Shown in pieces: positions 7,440-16,716 of a stretch of DNA of 64,000 bases. The notes below the pieces were generated by a model. The model saw only the letters and a list, made by a program, of their open reading frames with translations. It was not told the origin of the DNA and made no database searches. How positions within the stretch are numbered: the stretch's first letter is position 1; each line of letters opens with the position of its first letter. Both the position numbers and the translations under genes were made by a program. Where the stretch lies: positions 132,724 through 196,723 of the forward strand of contig JACKDR010000015.1 of assembly GCA_020633495.1 (NCBI GenBank). The letters run 5' to 3'. Origin of the DNA: Kofleriaceae bacterium. Lineage in GTDB: Bacteria; Myxococcota_A; Polyangia; Haliangiales; Haliangiaceae.

Positions 7440-8576
7440 TCAGTCGTCGTCGCGATCCGGGACCGGGACCTGGGCCTGTTGCAGCGAGGTGCGGACGAGC
7501 GCCCAGACCGCGCCGGCGTCGGTGGTGACGTCGTCCCAGCGGCCCGGGAACCGGCCGCAGAACGAGGTCTTGAGGATCTCGGGCAGGGCGCGGCGGTCGT
7601 CGCCGAACAGCGGGTGAGCCAGGTACACGCAGGCCTCGTCGGTGGCGCGCACCGACAGGCTGCCGGGCAGGTCGGCGGCGTTGCGGATGGCGTCGGCGAC
7701 GCCGACGACGACCTCGAGGGTGGCCTTCGACAGGCCCGGGTGGCGGCGCGCCAGGATCTCGACCTCGGCGGGCGGCGGCGGGTAGGTCATCTGCAGCGGC
7801 GCGAAGCGATCGAGCTGCGCGGCGTCGATGCCGAACGTGCCGCTGAACTCGCGGCCGCGGTTGACCGCGGCGATGAACTGGACGTTGTCGGGGATGGGGA
7901 CGAACGTGTTCTCGATGGGGTGGAAGACCCGGCGGGTCGAGTCGAGCGCCGGCATCAGCGCGTTGCGCGCGCTCTCCTGGCACCGGTTGAGCTCGTCGAG
8001 GAAGACCAGGTAGCGCCGCTCGGGGTGCTCGGCGGCCTCCTCGATCGCCAGCAGGATGTCGGTCTTGACGAAGTCGGTGACCGGCGCGCCCGACGCCGAC
8101 GCCTTGACCTGGATCGTGACGAAGAAGTCCGAGGCCTCGACCACCGCGCCGCAGTTGAAGAAGACGAACGCCATGCCGAGGCTGTCGGCGATCGAGCGGG
8201 CCAGCACGGTCTTGCCGCAGCCCTGGGGGCCGTCGAGCAGGATGTTGAGGCCGCCCTCGAGCAGGACCTGCAGCTTCTTGGCGACGATCGGATCGAGGTA
8301 GACGCCCTCGATGCGGAACGGCGCCGGGCCGACGTACGCGACCTCGATGCGGCCGCGATCGTCGCGGTCGGGCTTGTGGACCGCGACGACCTTCACCAGG
8401 CACGGCACGCCGGGGACGATCCGCGGATCGTTCGACAGCACGACCTTGGGCGCGCGCCGACCGTCGAGGTGGGTGGCGCGCAGCGCGAACGCCGAGTCCT
8501 CGGCGGGGTTGGGCCAGAACGTGGCCTCGACCGTGCGGCCCGGGGTCAGCTCGTCGAGGGTCCACTTGGCGGGCAT
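7440..8576 (-). CDS. MoxR-type AAA+ ATPase with N-terminal OB-like domain
   Basis: 378 aa. Residues 1-90 form a beta-rich domain not usual in short MoxR proteins. The AAA+ core follows: Walker A GPQGCGKT (116-123), Walker B YLVFLDE (189-195), sensor-1 region VQFIAAVNRG, and an arginine-bearing LDRFAPLQM. MoxR ATPases act as chaperones that insert cofactors or assemble complexes together with VWA proteins. ATG 8576 has an AGGAG site and lies 12 bases after the stop of the giant VWA gene, so the two are co-transcribed and should act together. Confidence 0.88.
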   Translation of the reverse strand: MPAKWTLDELTPGRTVEATFWPNPAEDSAFALRATHLDGRRAPKVVLSNDPRIVPGVPCLVKVVAVHKPDRDDRGRIEVAYVGPAPFRIEGVYLDPIVAKKLQVLLEGGLNILLDGPQGCGKTVLARSIADSLGMAFVFFNCGAVVEASDFFVTIQVKASASGAPVTDFVKTDILLAIEEAAEHPERRYLVFLDELNRCQESARNALMPALDSTRRVFHPIENTFVPIPDNVQFIAAVNRGREFSGTFGIDAAQLDRFAPLQMTYPPPPAEVEILARRHPGLSKATLEVVVGVADAIRNAADLPGSLSVRATDEACVYLAHPLFGDDRRALPEILKTSFCGRFPGRWDDVTTDAGAVWALVRTSLQQAQVPVPDRDDD

Positions 8577-8588
8577 GGGTCGCTCCTT

Positions 8589-11500
8589 CTAGATCGAAAG
8601 CGCCCGGCGCGCCAGGTCGGCGACCATGCGGCCGAAGCCGGCGACCGCGACGTCGGGGCGCTCGTCGTCGAGCAGGACGTGGTGGGGGAAGCAGCGCTCC
8701 TCGAGCGGGCGCACCGCGACCTGCGCGCACACGATGCCGCGCCGCTTGACGAGCTGGGTGACCAGGCCGCGCAGCGCCGCGACCGAGCACTCGGTCGGCA
8801 GGCCGTCGCTGATCATCACCAGGACCCGGGCCCGGCGCGGCGACGACGCCGCCAGCGACGCCGCGTGCCACAGCGCCGCGGCGTCGTTGTTGCCGCCGCC
8901 GCACTCCAGCGCCGCGACGCCGCAGTCGTCGGCGTCGCCGGCGTCGAAGATCGTCGCGTCGGTGAAGCCGAAGAAGCGGGCCTCGACGCCGCGCAGCGGC
9001 CGCACCGCCTCGGCGATCAGCGCGGCGAAGCGCTTGGCGCGATCGAGGTTGGCGCCGACCTGCATCGAGCCCGAGCAGTCGATCAGCGTGCCGAGGAAGA
9101 GGTCGGTGCGGCGCACCGGCTGGCGCGCGATCAGGATCCGCGGGTCGGCGCGGGTCACCAGCGGGCGCAGCCGGGTCCGGTCGAGGGCGCGGCCCTGGGT
9201 GCGGGCGTGGACCGGCTCCCAGCGCAGGCCGAGCTGGTCGAGGTAGGCGCGCAGGCGATCGGCGTGGCGCCTCACGTCGACGGCGAGGGCGCGGTGCGCC
9301 GCGGCGTCGCTGCGGATCCGCTCGACGCGGCCGATCTTGTCGAACGCCTCGTCGGGGTTGACGTTGATGCACAGCCGCTCGACGCGGCCGGCCGGGCCGT
9401 CGCGGCGCAGCTGCCGGGGATCGAGGATGCGCTCGATCTCCTGCTGCAGGTCGTCGTCGTCGAGGTTGCCGTGGACGTCGAGCTCGCGCTCGCCGTCGGC
9501 GTGGCCCTCGGGCCCGCCGAAGACGTCGGCGATCGCGGTGGCGCCGCCGAACAGCGCCGCCAGCCGGCGCGTGACGTCGTAGAGGCCGCGCATGTCGAGG
9601 TGGCGGAGGTCGCGCGGCACCAGCGCCAGCGCGGCCGCGACCCGCGGGTCGCCGGCGCGGTTGCCCTTGCCCAGGCGCAGCGCGCGGGTGAAGCGCGCCA
9701 GCGGGTGGCCGACGCGGTCGAGCTCGGCGAGGACCGCGCCGCGGCGCAGGCGCACCGCGTCCTCGACGAACGCGACCTCGAGGTCGGCGGCGATCAGCGC
9801 GGCGGCGGCGCTGCCGCCGAGCACCCGCAGCAGGACCGCGAGCGCGATCTCCTGGCGGGCGTGCTGGAACGCGTAGGCGCCGAGCCGCTTGAGGCGGTCG
9901 CCGAAGCCGGGGTCGCGGGCGCGCAGGTTGCGCTCGAGGTGCTCGTCGGCGATCAGGTTGAGCAGCGAGCCGAGGCCCTCCCGGTGGGCCTGGGCCCACA
10001 GCGCGCGGGCCTCGGGCGCGCCGTGGTAGACGTGGTGGCCGAGCTCGTGGAGCAAGAGGCCCTCGACGATCTCGCGGCCGTGGGGATCGCCGCGCAGGAG
10101 CGGCAGCGGCGACACGAAGATCCGCTGCTCGCTCAGGTAGGTGTGGCCGAGGTCGCGCTCCTTGCCGACGAGGTGGACCCGGAACATCCGCCCGGTCAGC
10201 TCGCGGCCGCGGCGGATGCCCCACGCGAAGACGTCGGCGACCTGGGCCAGCCGGGCGTCGGCGTCGAGCGCGGTGATCGCGCGGGTCGCGGCGGCGCGGC
10301 GCGCCGCCACGGTCGTGGCCTCGTCGATGGTGCGGCGGTACAGGCCGGCGGCGACCGCGGCCGGCAGCTCGTCGGCGACGTCGTCGAGGACGGTCACCGC
10401 GCGCGCCTCGGCGCACGCGCCGAGGCCGCCGATCAGCGCGGCGTCGGTCAGCGCGGTCAGCGCGTCGCCGCGGGCGTCGGCCGACAGGCTGCCCAGCCAC
10501 GTCCACTCCGGGCTGGCCTCGGTGGCGAGCTCCTCGAGCAGGATCGGCAGGCCGTGGGGATCGCCGCGTAGCGCGGCCAGGTGATGGGCGGCGAGGCGAC
10601 GCAGCTGGCGCGGGCGGTCGGCGCCGGCGTCGAGGAACGCGCGCAGCGCGTCGGCGACCGCCGCCGACGGGGTCGCGGCGCCGAGCAGGTGGCGGACCGC
10701 CGGCACGTGGGCGTGGTGGTGCGGCGAGGCGGCGAGGGCGCGGGCGCAGGTGTCGAGGTCGACCAGGCGGACCAGCCAGGTCCAGTCGTCGCGGCGGAAC
10801 CACGGCGGCGCCGGCGCCACCGCGGCGGCCAGGGCGGTGGCGACGAACGCGCGCTCGCCGCGCTCGACCAGCGCGAGGCCGAGGTGGAAGCGCCACGTCG
10901 GCGGCAGCTCGGCCGACCACGCGATCGCGCGGGCGGCGGCGACGGCGGCGTCGTCGTCCCACAGCGCGACGCTGGCGATCAGCGGCGCCGGCGCGGCGAG
11001 GTCGCGGGCGCGGCGCAGCAGCGCGACCGCCCGGGCGTGGCCGGCGGCGCCGAGGCCGAGCAGGCGCAGCACCGCCTCCTGGACCACCGCCGGGCGGGGA
11101 TCGGCGGCGTGCTCGGCGAGGGCGTCGAGGTCGTCGCACGCCTGGATCCGCGCCAGCAGCTCGGCGCCGACCAGGCCGGGCGCCGCGGCGGTCGGCGGCG
11201 GCGCCGCCTGCATGCCGTCGAGGCGGACCAGACGGGTCAGCAGCTCGCGGGTCGCGTCGGCGGTGTCGGCGGCGACATCGAGGACGCGGTCGACGACGTC
11301 GGCGAGCGCGACCGCGCCGCCCTCGACCAGGGTCACCAGCAGGCGCGCGGCGTGGACGCCGACCTCCGGGGACGCGAGGTGGACCAGCGCCAGCTCGACG
11401 ACGTCCGGGGTGACCTCGCGCCCGAACCGCGCGCGGTCGCGGTAGCGGTAGACGCCGAACGCGTCGACGACGGCGCGCCACAGCGTCGCGCGCGCGATCC

Positions 11501-13640
11501 GGCCCGGCAGCGTCGACGCCAGGCGCAGGCCGCCGGCGAGGCCGAGCGGCCGATCGAAGTGGGCGGCGACGGCGCGGCCGTGCGCCTCCCACCGGTACAG
11601 CCGGGCGTGGCCGAGGACCGGCAGCTCGTCGTGGTGCTGCCAGGCGACGGTCGCGGCGTGATCGAGGCGATCGTCGAACGCGGCGACGTCGTCGGCGCGG
11701 GCCGGGGCCGGGCCGGCGAAGCGGTCGAGCTCGCGGGCGACGTCGTGGATCGGATCGGCGCAGCCGAGCAGGGCGGCGCAGACCTCGACGCACGCCCGGC
11801 CCGGCGCCGCGCGCGTCGCCAGCGCCGCGACCAGCTCGGTGACCGGCGCCGCGAGCGCGGGGGCGACCGCGCGCGCCAGCGCCGCGTCGGCGCAGGTCCG
11901 GATCGCGTCGATCTCGGCGCCGGTGAGGGCGCGGCGCGCGGTCGCGACCGCGGTCGCCGGGGCGGTCGCCGCCGACGACGTCAGCGTCCGGGTCGCCCAG
12001 GCGCGCAGGCGCGGGTCGGCGCGGCCGGCGACGGCGCGCGCGATCGCCAGCTCGCGCACCCACGGCAGGTGGGAGACGGTCTCGGTGGCCTCGACCAGCG
12101 CCCACGCGACGTCGTCGTCGAGCGCCTGGGCGACCGCGACCAGGACCTTGGCGGGCAGCTCGCGGGCCAGGCCGAGGACCAGCCGGGTCGCGGTCGCGGT
12201 GGTGCCGAGCAGCGTGCCGAAGACCTCGGCGGCGGCCGGACGATCGAGGCGGGTGCCGAGCGCGCGGCACGCGGTGGCGAGGCGCTCGTCGGTGATCGTC
12301 ATCGTGCCGGCGTCGACCTGGGCGACCAGGGCGCGGCACACCGCGGCGCGCAGGACCCGCGGCAGCTGCTCGACGAAGCGCTCGAGGCGGGTGCCGGCGA
12401 GGACGCCGAGCGCGCGGGCCGCCAGCGCGGCGTGGCGCGCGGCGCTGTGCTCGCCGATCCGGGCCAGCCACGCCTGCGCGAGGTCGGGCGTCTCCCGGGG
12501 CAGGCCGCAGATCTCGTCCCAGCCGCGGTCGTCGGCGCCCAGCGCGGCGACGATCGCGTCGTCGGTGAGCCGCGCGGCCAGGCGGCGCAGCCGGTGGTTG
12601 GCGTACAGGCCGGCGACCGCGGCGCCGAGGGCGAGGTCGGGCGCGCCGTCGCGGTCGCGGACCCACGGCAGCTCGAGCAGGCGGTCGACGCGCTCGGCGG
12701 ACAGCCGCACCGGCCAGCGGTGACGGACCAGGCCGCGCGCGGCGGCGTCGGCGTGGGCGCGGCCGATCGCCGGATTGGCCAGCAGGCGGGCGTCGAGCGC
12801 CACCGCGGCGCCGACCACCGCCGGCGTGGCGCCGTGGCTGGCGAGCCGCGCCCGCAGCGCCACCACCGCGCGCCGCACGGTGGCGTCGACGGCGCGGGGC
12901 ATCAGCTCGACCAGGCGATCGATCGCGCGGGGATCGCCGGCGCGCTCGGCGGCGTCGATCACGACGTCGAGCGGATCGTCGCCGGCCGCGACCGCCAGCG
13001 CCGGCACGCCGTCGTCGCTGGCGAGGTAGGCGCGGACGGTGTCGGGGTCGCGGCCGCGCAGCTCGACGAGGAGCTGGCGGCGCTCCATGGCCGGGGCGTG
13101 CTGCCACAGCGCGACCAGCTCGGCGGGCGAGACGTGGCCGTCGCGGTACAGCTCGATCGCGAGCGGCAGCGGCGCGCGGGGCCAGCCGGCGCCGGCGGCG
13201 AGGTCGGCGCACGCCGGATCCGCGCGCAGGTACGCCGCGGCGCCGGTGGCGATCACCGCGTGCGGCGGATCGGTGAGGGCGGCGCGGCGGACGTCGACGC
13301 GGCGGTGGAACAGGGCGTGGGCGGCGCGCGCCGGGGCGTCGCGGGCGGTCTCGCGCAGCGCGGCGGCGGCGGCGGCGCGGACGTCGTCGACGTCGTCGTC
13401 GAGGGCGGCGACGAGCGCGCGGACCCCGGGGACGCCCCGGACCCCGGTGAGGACGCGGAGCGCGGCGATCCGGACCGTCGGCGCGGCGTGCGTGACCAGC
13501 CGCAGCGCGGCGCCCAGGTACGGGCCGCGGACCGGCAGCGGCTGCGCCGCGAGCTCGTCGAGATCGCGGGCGAGCTGGTCGGCGGACGGCGCCGTCGCGG
13601 CGGACGCGGTGAGGCGCCGCCAGATCGCGAGGTCGTGCAT
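8589..13640 (-). CDS. giant HEAT-like / HExxH / VWA protein, partner of MoxR ATPase
   Basis: 1683 aa from ATG 13640, with no signal peptide. The first two-thirds is a run of Ala/Leu-rich helical repeats resembling HEAT repeats (for example VRIAALRVLTGVRGVPGVRAL). Around residue 1198 is LLLHELGHHVYHG, a full HExxH zinc-protease-type motif, followed by IADEHLERNL, which could give the third ligand. The C-terminal ~170 residues are a VWA domain with the MIDAS motif DCSGSM near residue 1520 and VLVMISDGLPT. It is co-transcribed with the MoxR ATPase. The architecture resembles MoxR-VWA machines such as CbbQ/CbbO, but with a protease-like centre. Whether it is a chaperone, protease or defence protein is open. 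Confidence 0.85.
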   Translation of the reverse strand: MHDLAIWRRLTASAATAPSADQLARDLDELAAQPLPVRGPYLGAALRLVTHAAPTVRIAALRVLTGVRGVPGVRALVAALDDDVDDVRAAAAAALRETARDAPARAAHALFHRRVDVRRAALTDPPHAVIATGAAAYLRADPACADLAAGAGWPRAPLPLAIELYRDGHVSPAELVALWQHAPAMERRQLLVELRGRDPDTVRAYLASDDGVPALAVAAGDDPLDVVIDAAERAGDPRAIDRLVELMPRAVDATVRRAVVALRARLASHGATPAVVGAAVALDARLLANPAIGRAHADAAARGLVRHRWPVRLSAERVDRLLELPWVRDRDGAPDLALGAAVAGLYANHRLRRLAARLTDDAIVAALGADDRGWDEICGLPRETPDLAQAWLARIGEHSAARHAALAARALGVLAGTRLERFVEQLPRVLRAAVCRALVAQVDAGTMTITDERLATACRALGTRLDRPAAAEVFGTLLGTTATATRLVLGLARELPAKVLVAVAQALDDDVAWALVEATETVSHLPWVRELAIARAVAGRADPRLRAWATRTLTSSAATAPATAVATARRALTGAEIDAIRTCADAALARAVAPALAAPVTELVAALATRAAPGRACVEVCAALLGCADPIHDVARELDRFAGPAPARADDVAAFDDRLDHAATVAWQHHDELPVLGHARLYRWEAHGRAVAAHFDRPLGLAGGLRLASTLPGRIARATLWRAVVDAFGVYRYRDRARFGREVTPDVVELALVHLASPEVGVHAARLLVTLVEGGAVALADVVDRVLDVAADTADATRELLTRLVRLDGMQAAPPPTAAAPGLVGAELLARIQACDDLDALAEHAADPRPAVVQEAVLRLLGLGAAGHARAVALLRRARDLAAPAPLIASVALWDDDAAVAAARAIAWSAELPPTWRFHLGLALVERGERAFVATALAAAVAPAPPWFRRDDWTWLVRLVDLDTCARALAASPHHHAHVPAVRHLLGAATPSAAVADALRAFLDAGADRPRQLRRLAAHHLAALRGDPHGLPILLEELATEASPEWTWLGSLSADARGDALTALTDAALIGGLGACAEARAVTVLDDVADELPAAVAAGLYRRTIDEATTVAARRAAATRAITALDADARLAQVADVFAWGIRRGRELTGRMFRVHLVGKERDLGHTYLSEQRIFVSPLPLLRGDPHGREIVEGLLLHELGHHVYHGAPEARALWAQAHREGLGSLLNLIADEHLERNLRARDPGFGDRLKRLGAYAFQHARQEIALAVLLRVLGGSAAAALIAADLEVAFVEDAVRLRRGAVLAELDRVGHPLARFTRALRLGKGNRAGDPRVAAALALVPRDLRHLDMRGLYDVTRRLAALFGGATAIADVFGGPEGHADGERELDVHGNLDDDDLQQEIERILDPRQLRRDGPAGRVERLCINVNPDEAFDKIGRVERIRSDAAAHRALAVDVRRHADRLRAYLDQLGLRWEPVHARTQGRALDRTRLRPLVTRADPRILIARQPVRRTDLFLGTLIDCSGSMQVGANLDRAKRFAALIAEAVRPLRGVEARFFGFTDATIFDAGDADDCGVAALECGGGNNDAAALWHAASLAASSPRRARVLVMISDGLPTECSVAALRGLVTQLVKRRGIVCAQVAVRPLEERCFPHHVLLDDERPDVAVAGFGRMVADLARRALSI

Positions 13641-14194
13641 GATGGGCGTGAGATCGGTTGTAGCGTGTCGCGAGCAGAACAGGGCGCCGCGGCCGTCCGC
13701 GTGCCCGCCGACGATCGCGCGCACCTCGGCCGTGGCGACGCGCGCAGGTGCCGCGCGCGCTGCCGTCGGAGGTGCGATCGATCGTCGACGGACGACGGTC
13801 CGGAGTCACCGCAGACGACGTGGCGGCAGACCGTTCCCGGTCCGCCACCGCGGCACCCGCGGCGAGGTCGATGGCGCGAGACGTTCGCCGGTCGGCAGGC
13901 CGACCGGACCCGAAGGCGTCGCTGGTGGAGGGGGCGCGGCGCCGGGCGGCGCGCCCAGCTGCTCCCACCCGAGGAGCCGTCGCGCAGGCGCGCGTCAGTG
14001 CATCGTGCTTCGGACCGGGAGCGGACGCGTGCGCGCGTCCTTACGGACCGGCCGCGGCGCCCGGGATCGAGGCAAGTATGTGATCAAGCGACGCATCGAC
14101 TCACGGCGTCCTCCTGTCGGAGGTCAGCGGAGACGCACGCTAGCAGCGACGATCGTCGACGACAAGCGCGAAGTTGGTGCCAGCGCGCGGGTCG
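13641..14194. other. 554-base intergenic region upstream of the VWA operon
   Basis: No convincing gene on either strand. It holds a perfect 8-bp inverted repeat at 13888-13907 and a short CCTCC/GGAGG hairpin at 14110-14123. It probably contains the promoter of the VWA-MoxR operon and the end of the small lipoprotein gene at 14195; no clear -35/-10 pair was found. Confidence 0.5.
13888..13907. promoter_or_regulatory. perfect palindrome CCGGTCGG-N4-CCGACCGG
   Basis: Eight-base perfect inverted repeat with a CAGG centre, 248 bases before the start of the giant VWA gene. The same half-sites recur at 2801-2819 with a one-base centre. It could be an operator or a hairpin; with such high GC, a chance origin is not excluded. 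Confidence 0.4.
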
Positions 14195-14617
14195 TCAGTG
14201 GTGCTGGGTGTAGTCGATCACCAGGCGCGTGCACTGGTCGTCGTCGCCGGCGCGAAACCGCCAGCGCTCGACCACCTGGGAGATGTCGCGGTCGAAGGAC
14301 GGGAACTTGCTCGACTCGACGACGTCGACGCGCGCGAGCTCGCCGGCGTGGTCGACGCACAGCCGCAGCGCCACCTTGACCCGCCGCGTCGCCGCGGCGG
14401 TGAGCTCGGACTTGGTCGCGTCGGAGGGCACCGGCATGGGCTGGCGCTCGTGCAGGCGAGCGGCCAGCACGTTGGGGTCGACCTCGCGCCAGGTCGCGAC
14501 CTCGGCGGCGGGGCGGGGATGGAACGTGGGGCCGCAGGCGGTGAGGGCGAGGGCGGCGACGCAGGCGAGGGTCGGCAGGGCGCTGACGGTGGGGCGGAGG
14601 CAGGACATCGCGACCAT
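14195..14617 (-). CDS. lipoprotein with TonB-C-terminal-like domain
   Basis: 140 aa. The signal peptide ends at the lipobox LALTAC. The C-terminal 80 residues have the pattern of TonB/AgmX-type C-terminal domains: VKVALRLCVDHAGELARVDVVESSKFPSFDRDISQVVERWRF, where a conserved helix ends in W-R-F. In myxobacteria small proteins of this type are common and may contact outer-membrane or gliding components. Starts at 14617 and 14608 (ATG) are both possible and give the same mature protein. Two Cys residues in the domain (RLCVD, DQCTR) may form a disulphide. Confidence 0.75.
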   Translation of the reverse strand: MVAMSCLRPTVSALPTLACVAALALTACGPTFHPRPAAEVATWREVDPNVLAARLHERQPMPVPSDATKSELTAAATRRVKVALRLCVDHAGELARVDVVESSKFPSFDRDISQVVERWRFRAGDDDQCTRLVIDYTQHH

Positions 14618-14672
14618 TTGGATCGGCGCGCCCGCGCCGCCGCAACCCTACGGTGCGGCAAAGACCGGCAGC

Positions 14673-15329
14673 TCAGCGCCCGCGGCTGGCGCGTGCCCGG
14701 CGCAACGCGGCGTCGAAGCCGACCACGGCGGTGGCGGCCAGCGCGATCGACATGGTGGCGTCGGACAGGAAGTGGGCGTCGCGGCCGACCCGGGCGCAGG
14801 CGACGAAGCCGAGGACGGCGAGCGCCGGGACGCGGCCGCGCGGCCACATCAAGACGACCGCGAGCGTGAGCGCGGCGTAGTGGGCGACGTGGCCGGACGG
14901 GAACGAGATGCCACCCTGGAAGAAGGTGTGGTCGAGGTCGCCGCGAGCGAGGGCCTCGCCGGGGCGCAGCCGGCCGAACAGGGTCTTGAGGTGGTTGCCG
15001 CCGGTGCGGACCACGGCGTGGGTGAGGCCGGTGACCAGGATCGGGTGGCCGGCGGCGGACAGGCGGGCGGCGAGGGTGCCAGCGGGGCGCGTGGGCGCGA
15101 GCCACAGCGCGGCGCCGACGACGATCAGCGCGCTGGTGAGGACGCCGCGCGGCAGGTCCATGCCGGTGGCGACGTCGAGGCCGTGGACGCCGTCGTCGAA
15201 CGTGCGCTCGAGCCAGGCGGGCAGGCCGCCGTGCAGGGCCTCGGCCAGCGGCGCGTCGAGCACGAGGACGCCGGCGAGGGTCGCCAGCGCGGCGGCGGCG
15301 GCGACGATCAGGACCTGGCGCGGCGTCAT
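14673..15329 (-). CDS. PAP2-family phosphatase, membrane protein
   Basis: 218 aa with about six hydrophobic segments. The three phosphatase motifs are present: KTLFGRLRP (KxxxxxxRP), PSGH in FQGGISFPSGHVAHY, and a C-terminal RDAHFLSD (the general form is SRxxxxxHxxxD; here the first residue is Ala). The family removes phosphate from lipids such as phosphatidate or undecaprenyl pyrophosphate on the periplasmic side of the inner membrane. It is divergent from the HD-domain gene with only 38 bases between starts; each start has its own TAnGCT-type box in that gap. Confidence 0.88.
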   Translation of the reverse strand: MTPRQVLIVAAAAALATLAGVLVLDAPLAEALHGGLPAWLERTFDDGVHGLDVATGMDLPRGVLTSALIVVGAALWLAPTRPAGTLAARLSAAGHPILVTGLTHAVVRTGGNHLKTLFGRLRPGEALARGDLDHTFFQGGISFPSGHVAHYAALTLAVVLMWPRGRVPALAVLGFVACARVGRDAHFLSDATMSIALAATAVVGFDAALRRARASRGR

Positions 15330-15337
15330 CGTCGGCG

Positions 15338-15361
15338 AGCGTAGCGCGACGAGGCTATGCT
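15338..15361. promoter_or_regulatory. divergent pair of -10-like boxes between PAP2 and HD genes
   Basis: TACGCT on the minus strand (15338-15343) lies 8 bases before the PAP2 ATG, and TATGCT on the plus strand (15356-15361) lies 6 bases before the HD-protein ATG. Both would give leaderless or nearly leaderless mRNAs. The 38-base gap leaves no room for conventional leaders. Confidence 0.55.
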
Positions 15362-15367
15362 CGCCGT

Positions 15368-15940
15368 ATGTCGCTGTCCCGAGACCAGGCCTGGGGCCTG
15401 CTGAGCGAGTGGACCCGGGGCGAGTCGCTGCGGCGACACGCCCGCGCGGTCGAGCTGGTGATGCGCGCCGCGGCGCCGCGCTACGGCGGCGCCGACGCCG
15501 ACGTCGAGGCGTGGGGCGTCGCCGGGATGCTGCACGACGCCGACTACGAGGCGTGGCCCGAGGAGCACCCGCACCGGATCGTGGCGTGGCTGCGCGAGCA
15601 CGGCGAGGAGGCGATCGCGCACGCGGTGTCGGCGCACTACACGAAGTGGGGCGTCAGCTACGACAGCGCGCTCGACCGCGCGCTGCTGGCGTGCGACGAG
15701 CCGACCGGGTTCGTGATGGCGTGCTGCCTGGTCCGCCCCGACGGCATCGCCTCGCTCGAGGTGTCATCGGTGAAGAAGCGGCTCAAGGACAAGCGGTTCG
15801 CGGCGACGGTGGATCGCGGCGAGGTCACCGCCGGCGCCGAGCTGCTGGGGGTCCCGCTCGACGCGCACCTGGGCTTCATCATCGAGGCGCTGCGGCCGCA
15901 CGCGGTCGAGCTGGGCCTGACCGGGCGCGCGGTCAGTTGA
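15368..15940 (+). CDS. HD-domain phosphohydrolase
   Basis: 190 aa. The HD-superfamily metal motif is visible: H near residue 24 (RRHARAVE), HD in GMLHDADYE (about residues 57-64), and a later His region (HAVSAHYTKWG). It is a short single-domain HD protein of the kind often annotated as a hydrolase or putative nucleotidase; the substrate is unknown. It has no signal peptide. Its last 8 bases overlap the convergent gene at 15933. A TATGCT box six bases before the ATG supports this start. Confidence 0.85.
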   Translation: MSLSRDQAWGLLSEWTRGESLRRHARAVELVMRAAAPRYGGADADVEAWGVAGMLHDADYEAWPEEHPHRIVAWLREHGEEAIAHAVSAHYTKWGVSYDSALDRALLACDEPTGFVMACCLVRPDGIASLEVSSVKKRLKDKRFAATVDRGEVTAGAELLGVPLDAHLGFIIEALRPHAVELGLTGRAVS

Positions 15941-16418
15941 CGATCGCGACGCCGCAGCCGCGGCCGTGGCCGTCGGCGGGCGGGACGATCGGGACCACGG
16001 CGTAGGCGCCGCTGGGCATGCCGGCGCGGCCCTCGTCGGACAGCGGGTAGTAGCAGGCGACGCCGTGGAAGGTGTCGAGCCACGCCGGGATGCCGGCGGC
16101 GACGTAGCGGCCGACCGCGGCGGCGTCGACGGGCAGGAACTTGCTGCGCAGCTCGCCGGCGTCGACGCAGCCCTGGATCATGGCCGCGGCGATGGCGGGA
16201 TCGTGGCAGGCGTCGATGGGCGGGGGCGGCGGCGGCTCGCCGCGCGCGGGCTCCGGCGTGGCGGCCAGGTCGGCGGGCGTGTCGACGTCCGGCGACGCGC
16301 CCGGTCGCGGGCGATCGCGGGCGATCGTGACGACGGCGGCGACGGCGAGGGCCGCGATCGCGAAGGCGGCGCGCCGGCGCCGGCGGGCGCGCGTCGCGGC
16401 GTAGAGACCGGTACCCAT
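15933..16418 (-). CDS. hypothetical single-pass membrane or exported protein
   Basis: 161 aa from ATG 16418 (a TTG four codons upstream is the alternative). A basic stretch RARRRRR precedes one hydrophobic helix, AAFAIAALAVAAVVTIA, then a Pro-rich linker and a globular domain of about 90 residues with four Cys residues (DACHDP, QGCVDA, VACYYP, RGCGVA) that could form two disulphides. It is probably anchored in the inner membrane with the domain in the periplasm. No family is recognised. Confidence 0.7.
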   Translation of the reverse strand: MGTGLYAATRARRRRRAAFAIAALAVAAVVTIARDRPRPGASPDVDTPADLAATPEPARGEPPPPPPIDACHDPAIAAAMIQGCVDAGELRSKFLPVDAAAVGRYVAAGIPAWLDTFHGVACYYPLSDEGRAGMPSGAYAVVPIVPPADGHGRGCGVAIVN

Positions 16419-16490
16419 GGCCGGGAACAACGCATCAGCGCGGCCGAGGATCTGAGGAGCGGCGCGGGCGGGGGGCGTGACGATCCACGC

Positions 16491-16663
16491 CCCCTCGACT
16501 CCGCCCTCGCGGCTGCGCCGCTCGGGCTGCGCTCGGGGTGAGTGCTGTCAGGCCCAAACCCGCGGTCAGCCGATCGCTGCGCCACGCAAGATCAGCGGCT
16601 TGGCCCAGCTGTTCGTCAGGAGCGGAGCGGGAGGTGCGCAGCACCGACCCCGGAGTCGAGGGG
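16491..16663. mobile_element. 173-bp non-autonomous repeat element, copy A
   Basis: Starts with CCCCTCGACTCCG and ends with CGGAGTCGAGGGG, so the ends are terminal inverted repeats; each arm is about 44 bases. It has no coding capacity of its own. A second copy of identical length lies at 63755-63927. The two arms align in the same orientation in both copies (39/44 and 42/44 identical by eye), but the 85-base centre (16535-16619) is inverted between them (80/85 identical). It lies between two convergent or tandem minus-strand genes. Confidence 0.8.
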
Positions 16664-16716
16664 ACGGGCCGCGCGCCGTGGCCCCGTGGATCGGCGGCGG
16701 CCGACCTCGCCGGGGC

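Noticed and set aside
6895..13968. A very long open frame joined to the CBS gene on the minus strand, rich in Arg/Pro
   Set aside because: It is the wrong-frame shadow of the VWA and MoxR genes; only its last 131 codons (CBS protein) are real.
7302..14213. Long plus-strand open frames opposite the VWA-MoxR operon
   Set aside because: Antisense shadows caused by high third-position GC; they have no domains and no start signals.
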